Shown: positions 1-12,000 of the stretch, piece by piece
Position numbering within the stretch: the first letter of the stretch is position 1
How the letters are laid out: every line of letters begins with the position of its first letter
From: Bacteroidales bacterium
Lineage (GTDB): Bacteria > Bacteroidota > Bacteroidia > Bacteroidales > Paludibacteraceae
Length of the DNA stretch: 64,000 nt
Direction of reading: 5' to 3'
Assembly: GCA_015061115.1 (NCBI GenBank)
Contig: SUXE01000005.1
Coordinates: 124,001 to 188,000 of the forward strand
The notes under the pieces: generated by a model
Told to the model about the DNA's origin: nothing
Seen by the model: the letters and a program-made list of their open reading frames with translations, nothing else
Database searches by the model: none
Position numbers and translations under genes: made by a program

Positions 1-3000
1 ATTGTATCATTAGCAATAATACAGTTTATGATGTTTTGGGTACTCAGGGTAAATCAGATGAAATTAAAATTGTTATAGAAAGTTCATCATTTACTAATAA
101 CACTGCAAGTCATATTTTTGAGTCGCTTTTTGGAACAACATTGGTAAACAATACGATTGCGGAAAACAATATAGATAAATCTATTATTTTCGCTTCCGAT
201 GTTCTGACAATGGAAAACAACACTATTTTGGATCGGTCAGGTAACGATATATTGGAGGCTTATTCAACATTAGAGGCCAGAGGTAATATTATTCTTCCAT
301 CAAATTCCTCAGGAAGGGCAATTCGATTAAACCAAAACGGTTTCGTGTTAGAAAATAATATTATTACTGACGCCTCTTACCATTCATTACGTCCTATACC
401 AGATGTCGATTATGAAGGAAACATTCATTTGACAGACGAAAATTCTATAAATGAGGCATTGGCTGCATTATTTGAAGGAAAAATCACATCATCTGGTTTT
501 GAACCAAAAATTTCCTTTAATAAGGATAATTTCCCGACACTAAACCTTGTATCTGATGTGCTTTCTAATGGAATAACTTCGATTAGATATCCTTTGGTTA
601 CTACCTCACAAACTACAGACCAATTTGGTGCGACAAGATATTCATTAACATGTATGGGTTCTCTTGAATTATGTGCGGATGACATAGATGTAGAATGGGA
701 ACCAAAAACTTATAATATATGTGATAACTCTTCTCTAGGTGAATATGAGATTCATTATACATTTAAGGATAATTCACCATCTTCTCTTTTTTATGGTGTA
801 GTAAAAAATGAAAAGGGCGAAACATTTAAGAGTAGTATCGGTTCCAATAGAGTAAAATCCGGCTATATTGTTTTTCGTGACCTTCCTGTCGGAGAGTATT
901 CTAATATGAGATTCTTTGTAGAAAGTGGAACTTGTAAAGAAATAAAATTCCATGACGGAGAAGCTCAGATTCCTAATTCTTTTAAGATTTTATCAACGGA
1001 GTCAATGGCGACTCTAGATCTACGTACTACATCAGATTCGAAATGTGCCGCTGAGGGTTCGGGCTTGTTTTCAGTGTACTGTTCAAAATCTGTGACAACC
1101 TTTCAAGTTTTTGATGACGAAGGTGAAAAAGTGGATGAATTTGTTGTTGATTCTTGTCCACTTTCAACGTCTCTTATTATTAAAGATGAAGTAAAAAGTG
1201 TTCAGAATTTGAAAGCTGGCAAATATCATGTACGATATGCTGGATGTCCAGAGAATATATCCGATTTTGAGATTGAAGTAGGAGCTCCATTCTCAGCTAC
1301 TGCAAAATTGTTGGAAACATGTATGTCATCACCGGGTCGTGTTGTTTTGGAAGTATATGATGCTAATGGTAATCCTGCGAGTGGAGATTTCTCATTTCAT
1401 AATCCTGAATATCCAGAGAATGCGTTGGAGGAACTGGACGGCAATCCCAATAATTCAGATCCGAAGGATAATGTAAGAATGTTTAGTGAGGGTAAGTATC
1501 TTATCCAAAATGCGGGAAGACCAGCTGATGTTATTCTAGTCAGTGATGGTACATGTGAGATAGAGGTTCCTACTGAAAAGTATACTGCCAAGGATGATGA
1601 TTTGAAAATCAATATAGAAGAGCCAAAAACAAAATTCTGTGCCGGAGACGAAACTGGTTCAATAGAATTTTCATATAATGGATTTAAGGGTGGTGACTAT
1701 TATGATGTTGCTTTACGTCTTGATGATGGCCCATCTGACTTTTTGTATGGTCAAAAAAATTCTTTAGTTTATGAAAATCTTGCTCCTGGAGAGCATCGTA
1801 TAACAGCTCGCATTACGACTGGATATATGGGATGCAATATCTCGGATGGAGACATCTACGATAAGGTCATTACACTGGAAGTACCAGAAGCAATAAAAGT
1901 GACTCCGAAAGTATCCGCAAGTTCTTGTGGCAAGTCAAACGGAAGTGTAGAGATTGTGATTACAGGTTGGAATTCTAGTGAAAATAGCTGGAAATTCTAC
2001 AAAAAAGAAGATGCTGCGACTAGCTCAAATATATCATTCTCTAAGACAGTGACAAGCAATACTGATGGTACTGTTTCAGTCAAACAGACTTCTCTTGCGG
2101 GAGGTGTTTATGTATTTGAATGGAAAGAGGCTTGTGGCAAAATAAATACAGAGTCGGTAACAATTCCAAGCGGAACCAATAAACCGATATCTGTGACGGA
2201 TATAATTGAAGGTTATTCTTGTAAGGAAAAAGCCGACGGTAAGATCACATATGTCGTTACAAACTGGACATCTGATTGCTCAGCCACATTAGATAAAACA
2301 GAAAAAAAATATACAACTTTAAGCAATGACGGTGTCGCTGAGTTTGTATTTTCTGGTTTGTCAAATGATTATTATGAGTTCTCTGTCATAGACGGATGCG
2401 GTGACTCTTATCCGTTAACATCAGACCTAAAGGGTGCTGGTACCGCCTTGACAATGCGACGTTTTACTGTTAAACCAAATTCAAATAGATGTGTAATTAA
2501 TGATCGTGTGATTCAAATCGCTGTGTCTGGAGGCAAGACTTCTTCATATTTATTGGATTTGAGGGATGCTTCTGGAAAGAGTGTTTTAAAGAAGACTATC
2601 AATGGATCTTATACTACTGCTCCATTATCAAATGGAACATACAATGCTGTGATTTCAAACTCAGATGAAAGTTGCACCGTCACTTCTTCTTCTGTGACAT
2701 TGAGTTCGAAGTTCACTGTGGCATTGACTTCTTATGATTATACTTCTTGTCCTAATTCTACTTCTGACCTACGTTTGGTAGCGGAGGTAAAGAGAGTTGG
2801 AACAAATACAGTCGGCAGTGACCTTTCATTTATTGCAGTTGACGGAGAAGGAGCAGAAACAGAAATCCCGTCAACAAATATCAGACCTTTAGGAAACGGA
2901 AAATATGTATTGGTTCACGTCCCTGCTACAACTGATTATATTGTGACTTCTGACGGTGATTGTGCTTACATATCTTACATGAAAGATGCAGCGATAGGAA

Positions 3001-6000
3001 CTGTTTCTACTGCTGGCATGACGGCTGAAATCTCTTCAAAGAATCAGACGTGCCATGAGACAAACAATGCGGAAATATCTGCGGATTTTTCCAAAATGAA
3101 TGCATTATATGATATCAATTTTACTTTGGCACCTGAGAAAGGGGAATCTTCGACAAAAACATCTTATGCAGAGTCTGGCACACTGACTTATGATAAGTTA
3201 TCTGCTGGCACCTATTCTGCTGATGTCTGGGTGGCTATCGAGAATTGTAATTTGACATCATTAGCACAGGAAACGGTAACTATCGAGAGCCCTGAATCAG
3301 ATTTGAAGATATCCGTCGTCTCAACGGTTCCTTCTAAATGTGGTGATGATGGAGCTGTAAGTTTGAAGGTCACTAATTTATACAAGAATGCCACTTACCA
3401 GTATGCTTTCTATAAAAAAGGAACAGCAAGTCCGGATTATTCAAAGTTGACTCCTGCTTCAAATAATACATTCTTATATGAGAATGATATGTTGGCTGCT
3501 GGAACTTATTTGTTTGCTGTAAAAGATGGATGTGATAAGACATTCACGAAGGAAGTTGTGATTGCCGGTGAGGAAGCGAAGAGTTTGACTATCACTGTTG
3601 GGGATGTAGTCGGATACTCATGTGTTGAAGCCAAGGATGGTAGTGTTTCATTCTCAGTGGACAACTGGGCGGAGGATTGTACAGCTAAATTAGACGGTGT
3701 AACAAAGACACCTATATCAGTTGAGAAAGGAGTCGCTCAATTTAAGTTCGATAAATTGGGTAAGAAATCATGTGTGTTTGCAGTTGCAAATGGTTGTGAT
3801 AAGGCTGTCAAGAAAACGGTTGCTCTTAATGAGTCTGAATTGAAGATTGATGAATTCAAAATGTTGGGAAGCGATAAAAACTGTGACGATGATAATCACA
3901 AACTAGTTGTTTCTGTATCTGGAGGTAATACAGAAAAGTATAATTACCAGTTCTTTGATTCTGAGGGTAAAATAGTTGATGAGGTAGTTGGTGAGAAGAA
4001 TAAATATCAAACACCTCGTCTGCCTGGTGGATCATATACTGTAAAGGTCTCTGTCAATGACAATTGTAGTGTTACAAGTGAAGGATTAGATATCATCCCT
4101 ACCTACACAACAACTTTGAGTAAACTGGATATGCCAGATTGCAATGCTGAAACACAGCGTATAGTCGTTGAGATAGTTAAGGAATCTGCTTATGAAATGG
4201 GAGACGGAATGGAGTTCTACTATGTGTCCCCAGAAAGTAAAAAAATTGAAATTACAGACAATTCCCGTAAACTAGATGATAATAAATATTTGTTGACGGG
4301 AGTTCCTGCAAACTCAGTGGCAATCGCAACGTCGGATAACAAATGTACTAGTGTGGCTAATTTGAGTGATGCTGAAAAACTTTCTGTTTCATTGCCTGAT
4401 GTCAAGTCTGAGATTGAGATAGTCAACCAAACTTGCTACAAAACTGCAAACGGAGGTGTCTCATTGAATTATTCAGGCATGGATAATTTATATGATTTGA
4501 CATTTAATCTAGAAAAGAATGATAAAATAGTCAGAACGGGACAAGCTAGTGACAAGTCAGGAACTTTGTCTTTTGATAAGGTTAGTGCCGGAACATATAC
4601 AGCAAAGGTGGCTCTGACAGCAGAAGGATGTATATTATCGGATTTGAAAAATGAGAATGTGACTATCACGTCTCCTGCTGATAAATTGGTCATTTCTCTA
4701 AATGATATTCAACAGAATAATTGTTCTCCGGAAAAGGATGCTGAAGGAAAAACTTTATACAACGGATCTGTTTCATTCGGAGTTGAAGGTTGGTATTTTG
4801 GTTATAAATGGACTATTTTCAAAGGAACAGAAGAAGATGAACCAGAGGATCTTGAGTATTCTAGTATTGTAGACAAGGATGAGAACGGTGGAATTTCAAT
4901 CTCAAAGACAAACCTTGGAGCTGGAGAATATGTCCTTCGTGTGGTTGACGGATGTGAAACAATTGATAATTATGAGTTCAATATAGAGAACAATCTATAT
5001 GAAGACTACACGTTTGAAGCTGAGGCACCTGTCCCATATACATGTGTTGAAGCATCTAACGGAATACAGGTTTTCAATATCGGAAATTGGCAAGAGGGGG
5101 ATAATGCAGTCTTGAAATGGAAAACCGAAGACGGGGAAGTTAAAGAAAAGACATACTCGCCAACAAAAAAAGAAAACAGTTCACTTGTATCATTCTCACT
5201 TGAAAATCTAAGGGATTATGATTATGATTTCGTGATTTCTGGAGTTTGCAACAGAATTTTAGAGCAAAAAGTAAGTTTGAAAAGTGCTTCAGAATCAAAT
5301 GGATCATTGGATATCTCTATAGATTTCGACAAAAATGCAGCAAAGTGCGATGTTGAGAAACGAAAAGTTGTTGCAAAGGCACTTGGTGTCAACAACGGAG
5401 ATTACGTGTTTGAAATCTTAGATAAAGATGGAAAACAATATGCTGAAAAGAATCAAACAGAATCTACATTTACAAGTGATATTTTGCCAGTAGGAACATA
5501 TAGTGTCAAAGTTACTACAAAAGAGGTTTGTAGCAAGGTGTCTGATAAATTCACAATTGAATCTTCACTTAATCCTGTCGTGACAAAATTGGATGGCGTT
5601 TGTGAAGAGAACGCCTTGACTGGAGATCGTCTGTTGGCAACAATCCCTGATCTAGATGAGGATTCGAAAGTGTCATTTGTCGCAGTAGATATCAATGATA
5701 AATCAGTTGATGTATTGGCGAAAAAGTTGGAGGAGGAACAACGTTTCTTGTTACTAAATGTTCCTTTGTCTTGGAATTCTATTGTTGTCTCTTCTGGTAA
5801 TTGCGTTGAGCAAGTTAATAAGGAGGATGTCAAACCTGAGAAGTTGGATGTGTCAACGGATGTTACAGTAGAGGAACTAAATGTCAGAAACTGTTTTGGG
5901 GAATCATCTGTTGAGTTGAAATATAAAGGTTTTAATGGATACTACGACCTTGTTTGTACTTTGGAATCAGAAAACAGCAAGATCGCAATTCCGTCTCAAA

Positions 6001-9000
6001 TTAGCCAGGACAAGAGCGGCAGTTTTGAGTTTTCTGAACTTCCAGTCGGAAAGTACAAGATTTATTTGAATGTCGGAATGGAGGGATGTACTATCACAAC
6101 AACCCCTGTTTATGAAAAATCATTTGAAATAAAGGAGATTGCCAAACCATTTAAGATTGTCTCTGTCACTCCAAAAAAGAATAATTGTGAAGAAAAGAAT
6201 TTCAATGGTAGTGTTGAGATAGTTGTCGAAGGTGTATATGCGTCAAAATACAAGTGGAGCATTTCTACTGATCCTCTTGTTCCAGAATGGAACGATGGAG
6301 AAAACAAAGACGTCAATGAAAACGGAGATGTTACAATTAAGAAAGAAGGCTTGAAAGACGACAGTTACATCTTTACTATGACAGATGTCTGTGGTGAAGT
6401 CAAGCAGGAAGAATTTGAAGTAGGTAAAGATTATATTCCACAGGCTAAAGTTAACAAGATTGTTGACGTTCCATATAGTTGTCCTGAGGCAAAGAATGCG
6501 GCAGTCAAATTTATTATTGGCAATTGGGATCAACGATGCACGGTGACATTTGATGGAGAACCTTATCCAAAATTTGTTGAGACAGCAACAGAAGCCACCT
6601 TCGAATATAGTGGATATGGATCAGGAGTACATACGTTTAAAATATCCGATGCTTGTAACCGTTCTATTGAAGAAACGGTTGACTTTGATAAAATATCAAA
6701 AGACAAGGATTTCAGAATCGAGGCTTCCGGTTTTGACGCTTCAAAAGCAGCTTGTAATATAGAAAATCGTAAGTTAATAGCTACTTTGGCCGGAGGAAAC
6801 GCAGAAAAGTATACATACAAATTGACGAGTGACGACGGTACTGTCATAGATGAGCTTAACAATGTTGACGACAAAACCTATACTAGTTCATATTTGCCAG
6901 ACGGTCATATATTCACTCTTGAAGTGAAGTCAGATGAAGGATGTGTCGCAAAATATACAACAAACGCAGCGATCGTTTCGCCTGAAAATATCAAGGCTTA
7001 CAGAAAAGCCATCGACTGCGGTGTAATTCAGACTCTCTTTGTTGTCGAGTCCGAAAATGTGATTGAAGACGCTAAGGTATATGCGATATCTAGATCAGAC
7101 AAGTCGCATTTGTTAGGATCGATGAAGAAGTCCAAATCATATTCTCGAACACTTTCATCTAAAGAATTATCTCTTGGAACTTCAGACAATGACGTTATAT
7201 TTGACTATGTCAAAGTTGTCAGAGAGAGTGACGGTTGTGAGATCTTAATTCCACTTGAGGATTATGAGGAAGAAAACAAAAATCCATTTGATGGAGTTTT
7301 AATTCCGATTTCCAATACACAACAAAAATGTATAGATGTAAATGATGGTTCGATACTTGTTGATCTAAAGAATGTAAATACAAAGTACAACACATTAATG
7401 ACAGTTGTAAATGTAGAGACAAAAGAAAAGTATATTGGAGAACAATATGAGAACACCACCATTTACATGGTCAAGGATCTTGCTCCTGGCGAGTATAAGG
7501 TCTCTTTGGATCTTACTATAGGAGATTGTCCGTTGGGTGTTTCTCATGAATTTGAGAATCAGACAATCAAGAAAATGAGTAAGTTGGAGGTTGAAAACTT
7601 GCCTCTCCATCATACACGATGTGTAAACGGATTTGCTGACACCGCTATAGTGAAGCTGACAGGTTGGGTTGACGGTGTTTATAACTGGACTTACAGATTG
7701 AAGAACTCTAAGTTGTCTGATGGTGATGTGGAGTATTATGAGGCTGAAATCGCGCCAGACAATCATATTGTTATTTTCGCATGGCATCCAGGTAAGGCTT
7801 ATCTTCAATTCTACGACCATTGTAAAAATAAAGTTGCGGAAACAACGTTTGATATTCCAGAACCGGATGTCGACTTCAGAATTGACAACGATGTGTTTGA
7901 TCCTTCTAAGGCAAAATGCGATGTGGATTATCATTCGTTGAAACTTGATTTTTCAGGAAACTTTAATGAAATTGTTTCATACACTTTGACATCTGGTGAC
8001 GAAGTGATAGATAATGGAATGGATATCGCAAATAATAAGTATGTCAGTCCTATTCTGCCATACGGAAAACTATTCCATTTTGAGGCAAAATCATCTGAAG
8101 GTTGCAAGGTATCATACGATACAAAAGAGGTTTTGACTCCATATCTTGACTACAAGGGCTCCAAGAAAGAGGTGAAGTGTGGTGACGAAAAGTCGACTAT
8201 GATTATTGCAAAATATGACAATTCTGAGGGGGATGGAATTGTCTTTGCAATGGAACCAGATGGATCTTGGACTGAATTGGATAAACCTATGCTTAATGGA
8301 TTCTTCAAGACTATAGTTAAGCGTAAAGATGACTATAGTTATAAATATATAAAGATCCAGCATGACGAGTGTGATGTATTGGTAGAATTGGAGGAGTATA
8401 AGGAAGATGGAGATCCATTGGCGAATAACGAACCAGAAATTGTTCCGATTCCACAGACTTGTTATGGTGTTAATAATGGACATATCACAGCTAAATATGA
8501 ATCTGTCAACTCAGAATATGACGTGATCTTCTCTGCGACTAGTGTCGATGATGAGAATTATGTTGTTTATGGAGAGGATAGAATGGCGAACTTCTGTGTC
8601 ATTGATTCTCTGCCTGTTGGCAAATACAAAGTCAAGATGCATCTTGCTGTAGGAGGTTGTCCTGTTGATGGCTTGGAAAAAGAAATTGGTGAGTTTAGTG
8701 TAGAAAATCTCGTTGAGAATCCATTGGTTATTAAAGAACATGTGCTAAATCAGAGTTACTGTTTCGAAGACAAAAACTTTAAGCCTAATGTCACATTCTA
8801 CTTTGAGAATTTCTATCCAGGTATTTATACTTGGAAATATAAGGTAGGAGAGACTGAAATTGATGAGCTTGACTTGGTTCTAAATAATAGTATATATTTT
8901 AATATTCCAAACGAAGGACATCTTGTATTCACTGTAAAGGATAGATGTGCGGTTTCACATCCTAAGGAGCATATTTGGACAGTGGAAGATGATGTTGTCA

Positions 9001-12000
9001 GACAACCGAAACCGACTATTTCTGCAATAGAGGATAGGGCAGAAGGTGTTTGTCCTGGAGACGGCTCTTCGTTGTTGGTTGAATTCGACAATGCTGTTGA
9101 CGGTAAGGGTATGATTTATGTTGAGTTCAACACCGTCGACAATGCGAATTTTATGGAAAAGATGCCGGAAATGCCAAAATTGCCAAAGAGTGGTAAATTC
9201 AGAATATATGATTTCCAATATGGCAAATATGGTGAAGCATTCTCTTACACTTATGATTTGGATGAAGATGTAGAACGTAAACTTGTCCCTGGTCTATATA
9301 ACGTCGGTTATAAGAATACTGATGAGTTGTGTCCGGGTGAGATAGTATGGGTTACTGATACAGTGCGTTATCCTATCAAACTTAAGATGGCAGTACGTGA
9401 TGTGCTTTGTGAGTCTACAAATGAAGCTGCCGTTTGCTTTGTCCCTGAACGTCCGTATGAGAGTCATGTAAATTATACAATTCATTCAGACGTAGATTCG
9501 GATCGTGGTTCTAACTGGGTAGCCCTTTTGGGAAAATCCGCATCTGAGCAAAGAGCTGCGTTTGAGAAGAAATTTGTATTAGGACATGTGATGGATGCTC
9601 AACATCCTTTCAGAAGCAATGTCTTTGAAGATATTAAAGAGATAAGAATAGCACCTACTCCAGAATACAAACATAATCAGGAGGCACTTGATGCCGCTAT
9701 TAACGATAAAGAGGGTAGAATGAAGTATCCTTTACAGGGATTCAGATTAGGCAATGATGTTGATCGTGTCGTTTCTGATTATTTCGGAATAAGACAGCTT
9801 CCAGCAGGAGAGTATGTGATCACAACAACTGATATGGAAGGATGTACATATGAAGAGAAATTCGAGGTGAAGGGTCCTAAGTATCCTTTGGCTATTTATG
9901 ATCCAGAATATGATTCTGATGGTTATTGTGATTCCGATAAACGTAGGATTTCATTCAAGGCGATTGGTGGTTGGACAAAAGATAACAATGAGTCATCTTA
10001 TGATTTCTATTTGGTAGATTCTAAGAAAAAGCTCGATGATTTGTTTGACACAGAAGAGGTTAACGGATCTTTGGTTTTGGACAACGACTATGTCGGCTTG
10101 TCAAGGAAGGAAGCGTTGCCTCCTGTTACGGATAAAATCAAGACCACTGTCGCAGGTGTTGTTAAGGAGGTAGAATACGAAAATGCTCATTCGGAAAAAT
10201 TCATATCTCCAATTCTTGATCCTGGAACATATAATCTAGTGGTTATTGATGATCTTGGTTGTGTTGCCACTTTAGAAGCAAAAATTGAGGTAAAGGCAAA
10301 ATATACATTGGATGGAAAGGCAGTGATGGATAAGTGTGATCCTCTTACTGACAATCGTCTATATCCAGAAGTATCGGATGGAGTCAAGGATGTGACTTCT
10401 AAAGTATCGTCGTATACTTTAAGAATTGGTCATGCGACTGAATGTGTGGGATATCCTTTTGGATGTTTTGCTCTTGGACATGTCCATGAGTGTTATGCTG
10501 ATGATGATCATCCAGAAAGAAAAGATTATCCAAATTGTGTCGCAATGGAATCTTCTGACGACAAACATCCTCTTGTTTCAAGAAAAGAAAAAGATGGAAC
10601 CAGTGGCGTCGCTATAACTAAGATCCCAAGAGGAAAAATTGGAGTGTTTGCTATGATGGAAGACGGTTGTACTGCATTTAATGAGTTTGAGTACTATACG
10701 AAGGGCATACAGAAGTTGACTTTGACAAACCTGGAAACTTTTGCGGCTAAGTGTAATGGTGTTGAAGATGAGAATGGAGGAGCTCTTCATTTTGAGTTGT
10801 ATGGAGGAAACAAAGGATATAGAAGTCTTAAACTTGACAATAACGATATCCCATCCAAAGATCTGTTCGTTTTCAAGTCTCACAAAGAATCTGTAGCCGA
10901 AAAAGAAGTTACAAAAGATGAATTGGTCGATAACCAAAATAATACAACATTGCACTTGTATGAGAGTGGACTATCTATTGAGGATGCCATAAAGAAATAT
11001 GGAACCAAAAATCAAGTTAATAGTCTATTCATTGATAATTGGTATGACAAGATTAACTACAGATTCACACCACTTGAGGAATTGTCCGGGGTTGTTGATG
11101 AAGACGGTAATGTGAATTATGATTATCTTGATCTTTTCTATAAAGACTACAAGTATAGCTATTCTTTCGTATTGCCAAATTTGTCTGGAACAACAGAATA
11201 TACTTATGATGAAAACGGAAAAGTGAAGAAGACTCTAGGCAATCAGCATAAATTGGTAGTTGTAGATAACGAGGGATGTACTGATACATTAAAGTTCTTT
11301 ATTGATCAACCAGCGAAACTGGAAGTGTTCCCTAGTGCATCAATGCCATGTCCTGATGGTGTCGGACGAATTATTACATCCAACACTAGGGGAGGTACGG
11401 CACCTTACAGATGGAGTGTGGAAAAATTTGATTCTGAAGAACTTAATAAAATTTACAATGAGAATAAGTCGGAGGATCAGCTTCCTAAGAACTTGAGTGG
11501 TAAATTGTTAAGAAATAAATATAGGTTCTTGGAGTATTATCAGGATAATACTGATATAGATATCGAGGAAAGAGGTGTCGCTGTTGAACGTATTCCGGCA
11601 GATGTCTATAAAGAGCATAAAGTATTTGCATATGATGCCAACGACTGTATAGCAACAGGAATACAGATAGTCTATTCAGGCCCAGAAGGTGATTGGGATA
11701 ATGTTAAGACTGATTACCTTGTCGCCAGATATCATAACTATGGAGATGTACTTCTTTTGACAGATAATTCATATTATGACAAGGATGGTTTGAATTTTGA
11801 AAATAATTATTCTGATAAAACTAAAGGATTCGATACTCCATTCATTTATGATTCTATGCATGTTGAAGTAAAATTCAATACTGAAGGAATGGTAAATCCA
11901 AACAAAGAGATTGTTGAAAATCTTATTGTAGAGCGTAAACCGTCATCTTTATATGTATATGGAGTGAAAGATGGAAATACCGTTGAATTTGATGGTAAAA

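Noticed and set aside
7395-7934. A 179-codon minus-strand frame inside the giant gene
   Set aside because: Antisense shadow in an in-frame 13-kb gene with continuous domain structure; no promoter or domain.
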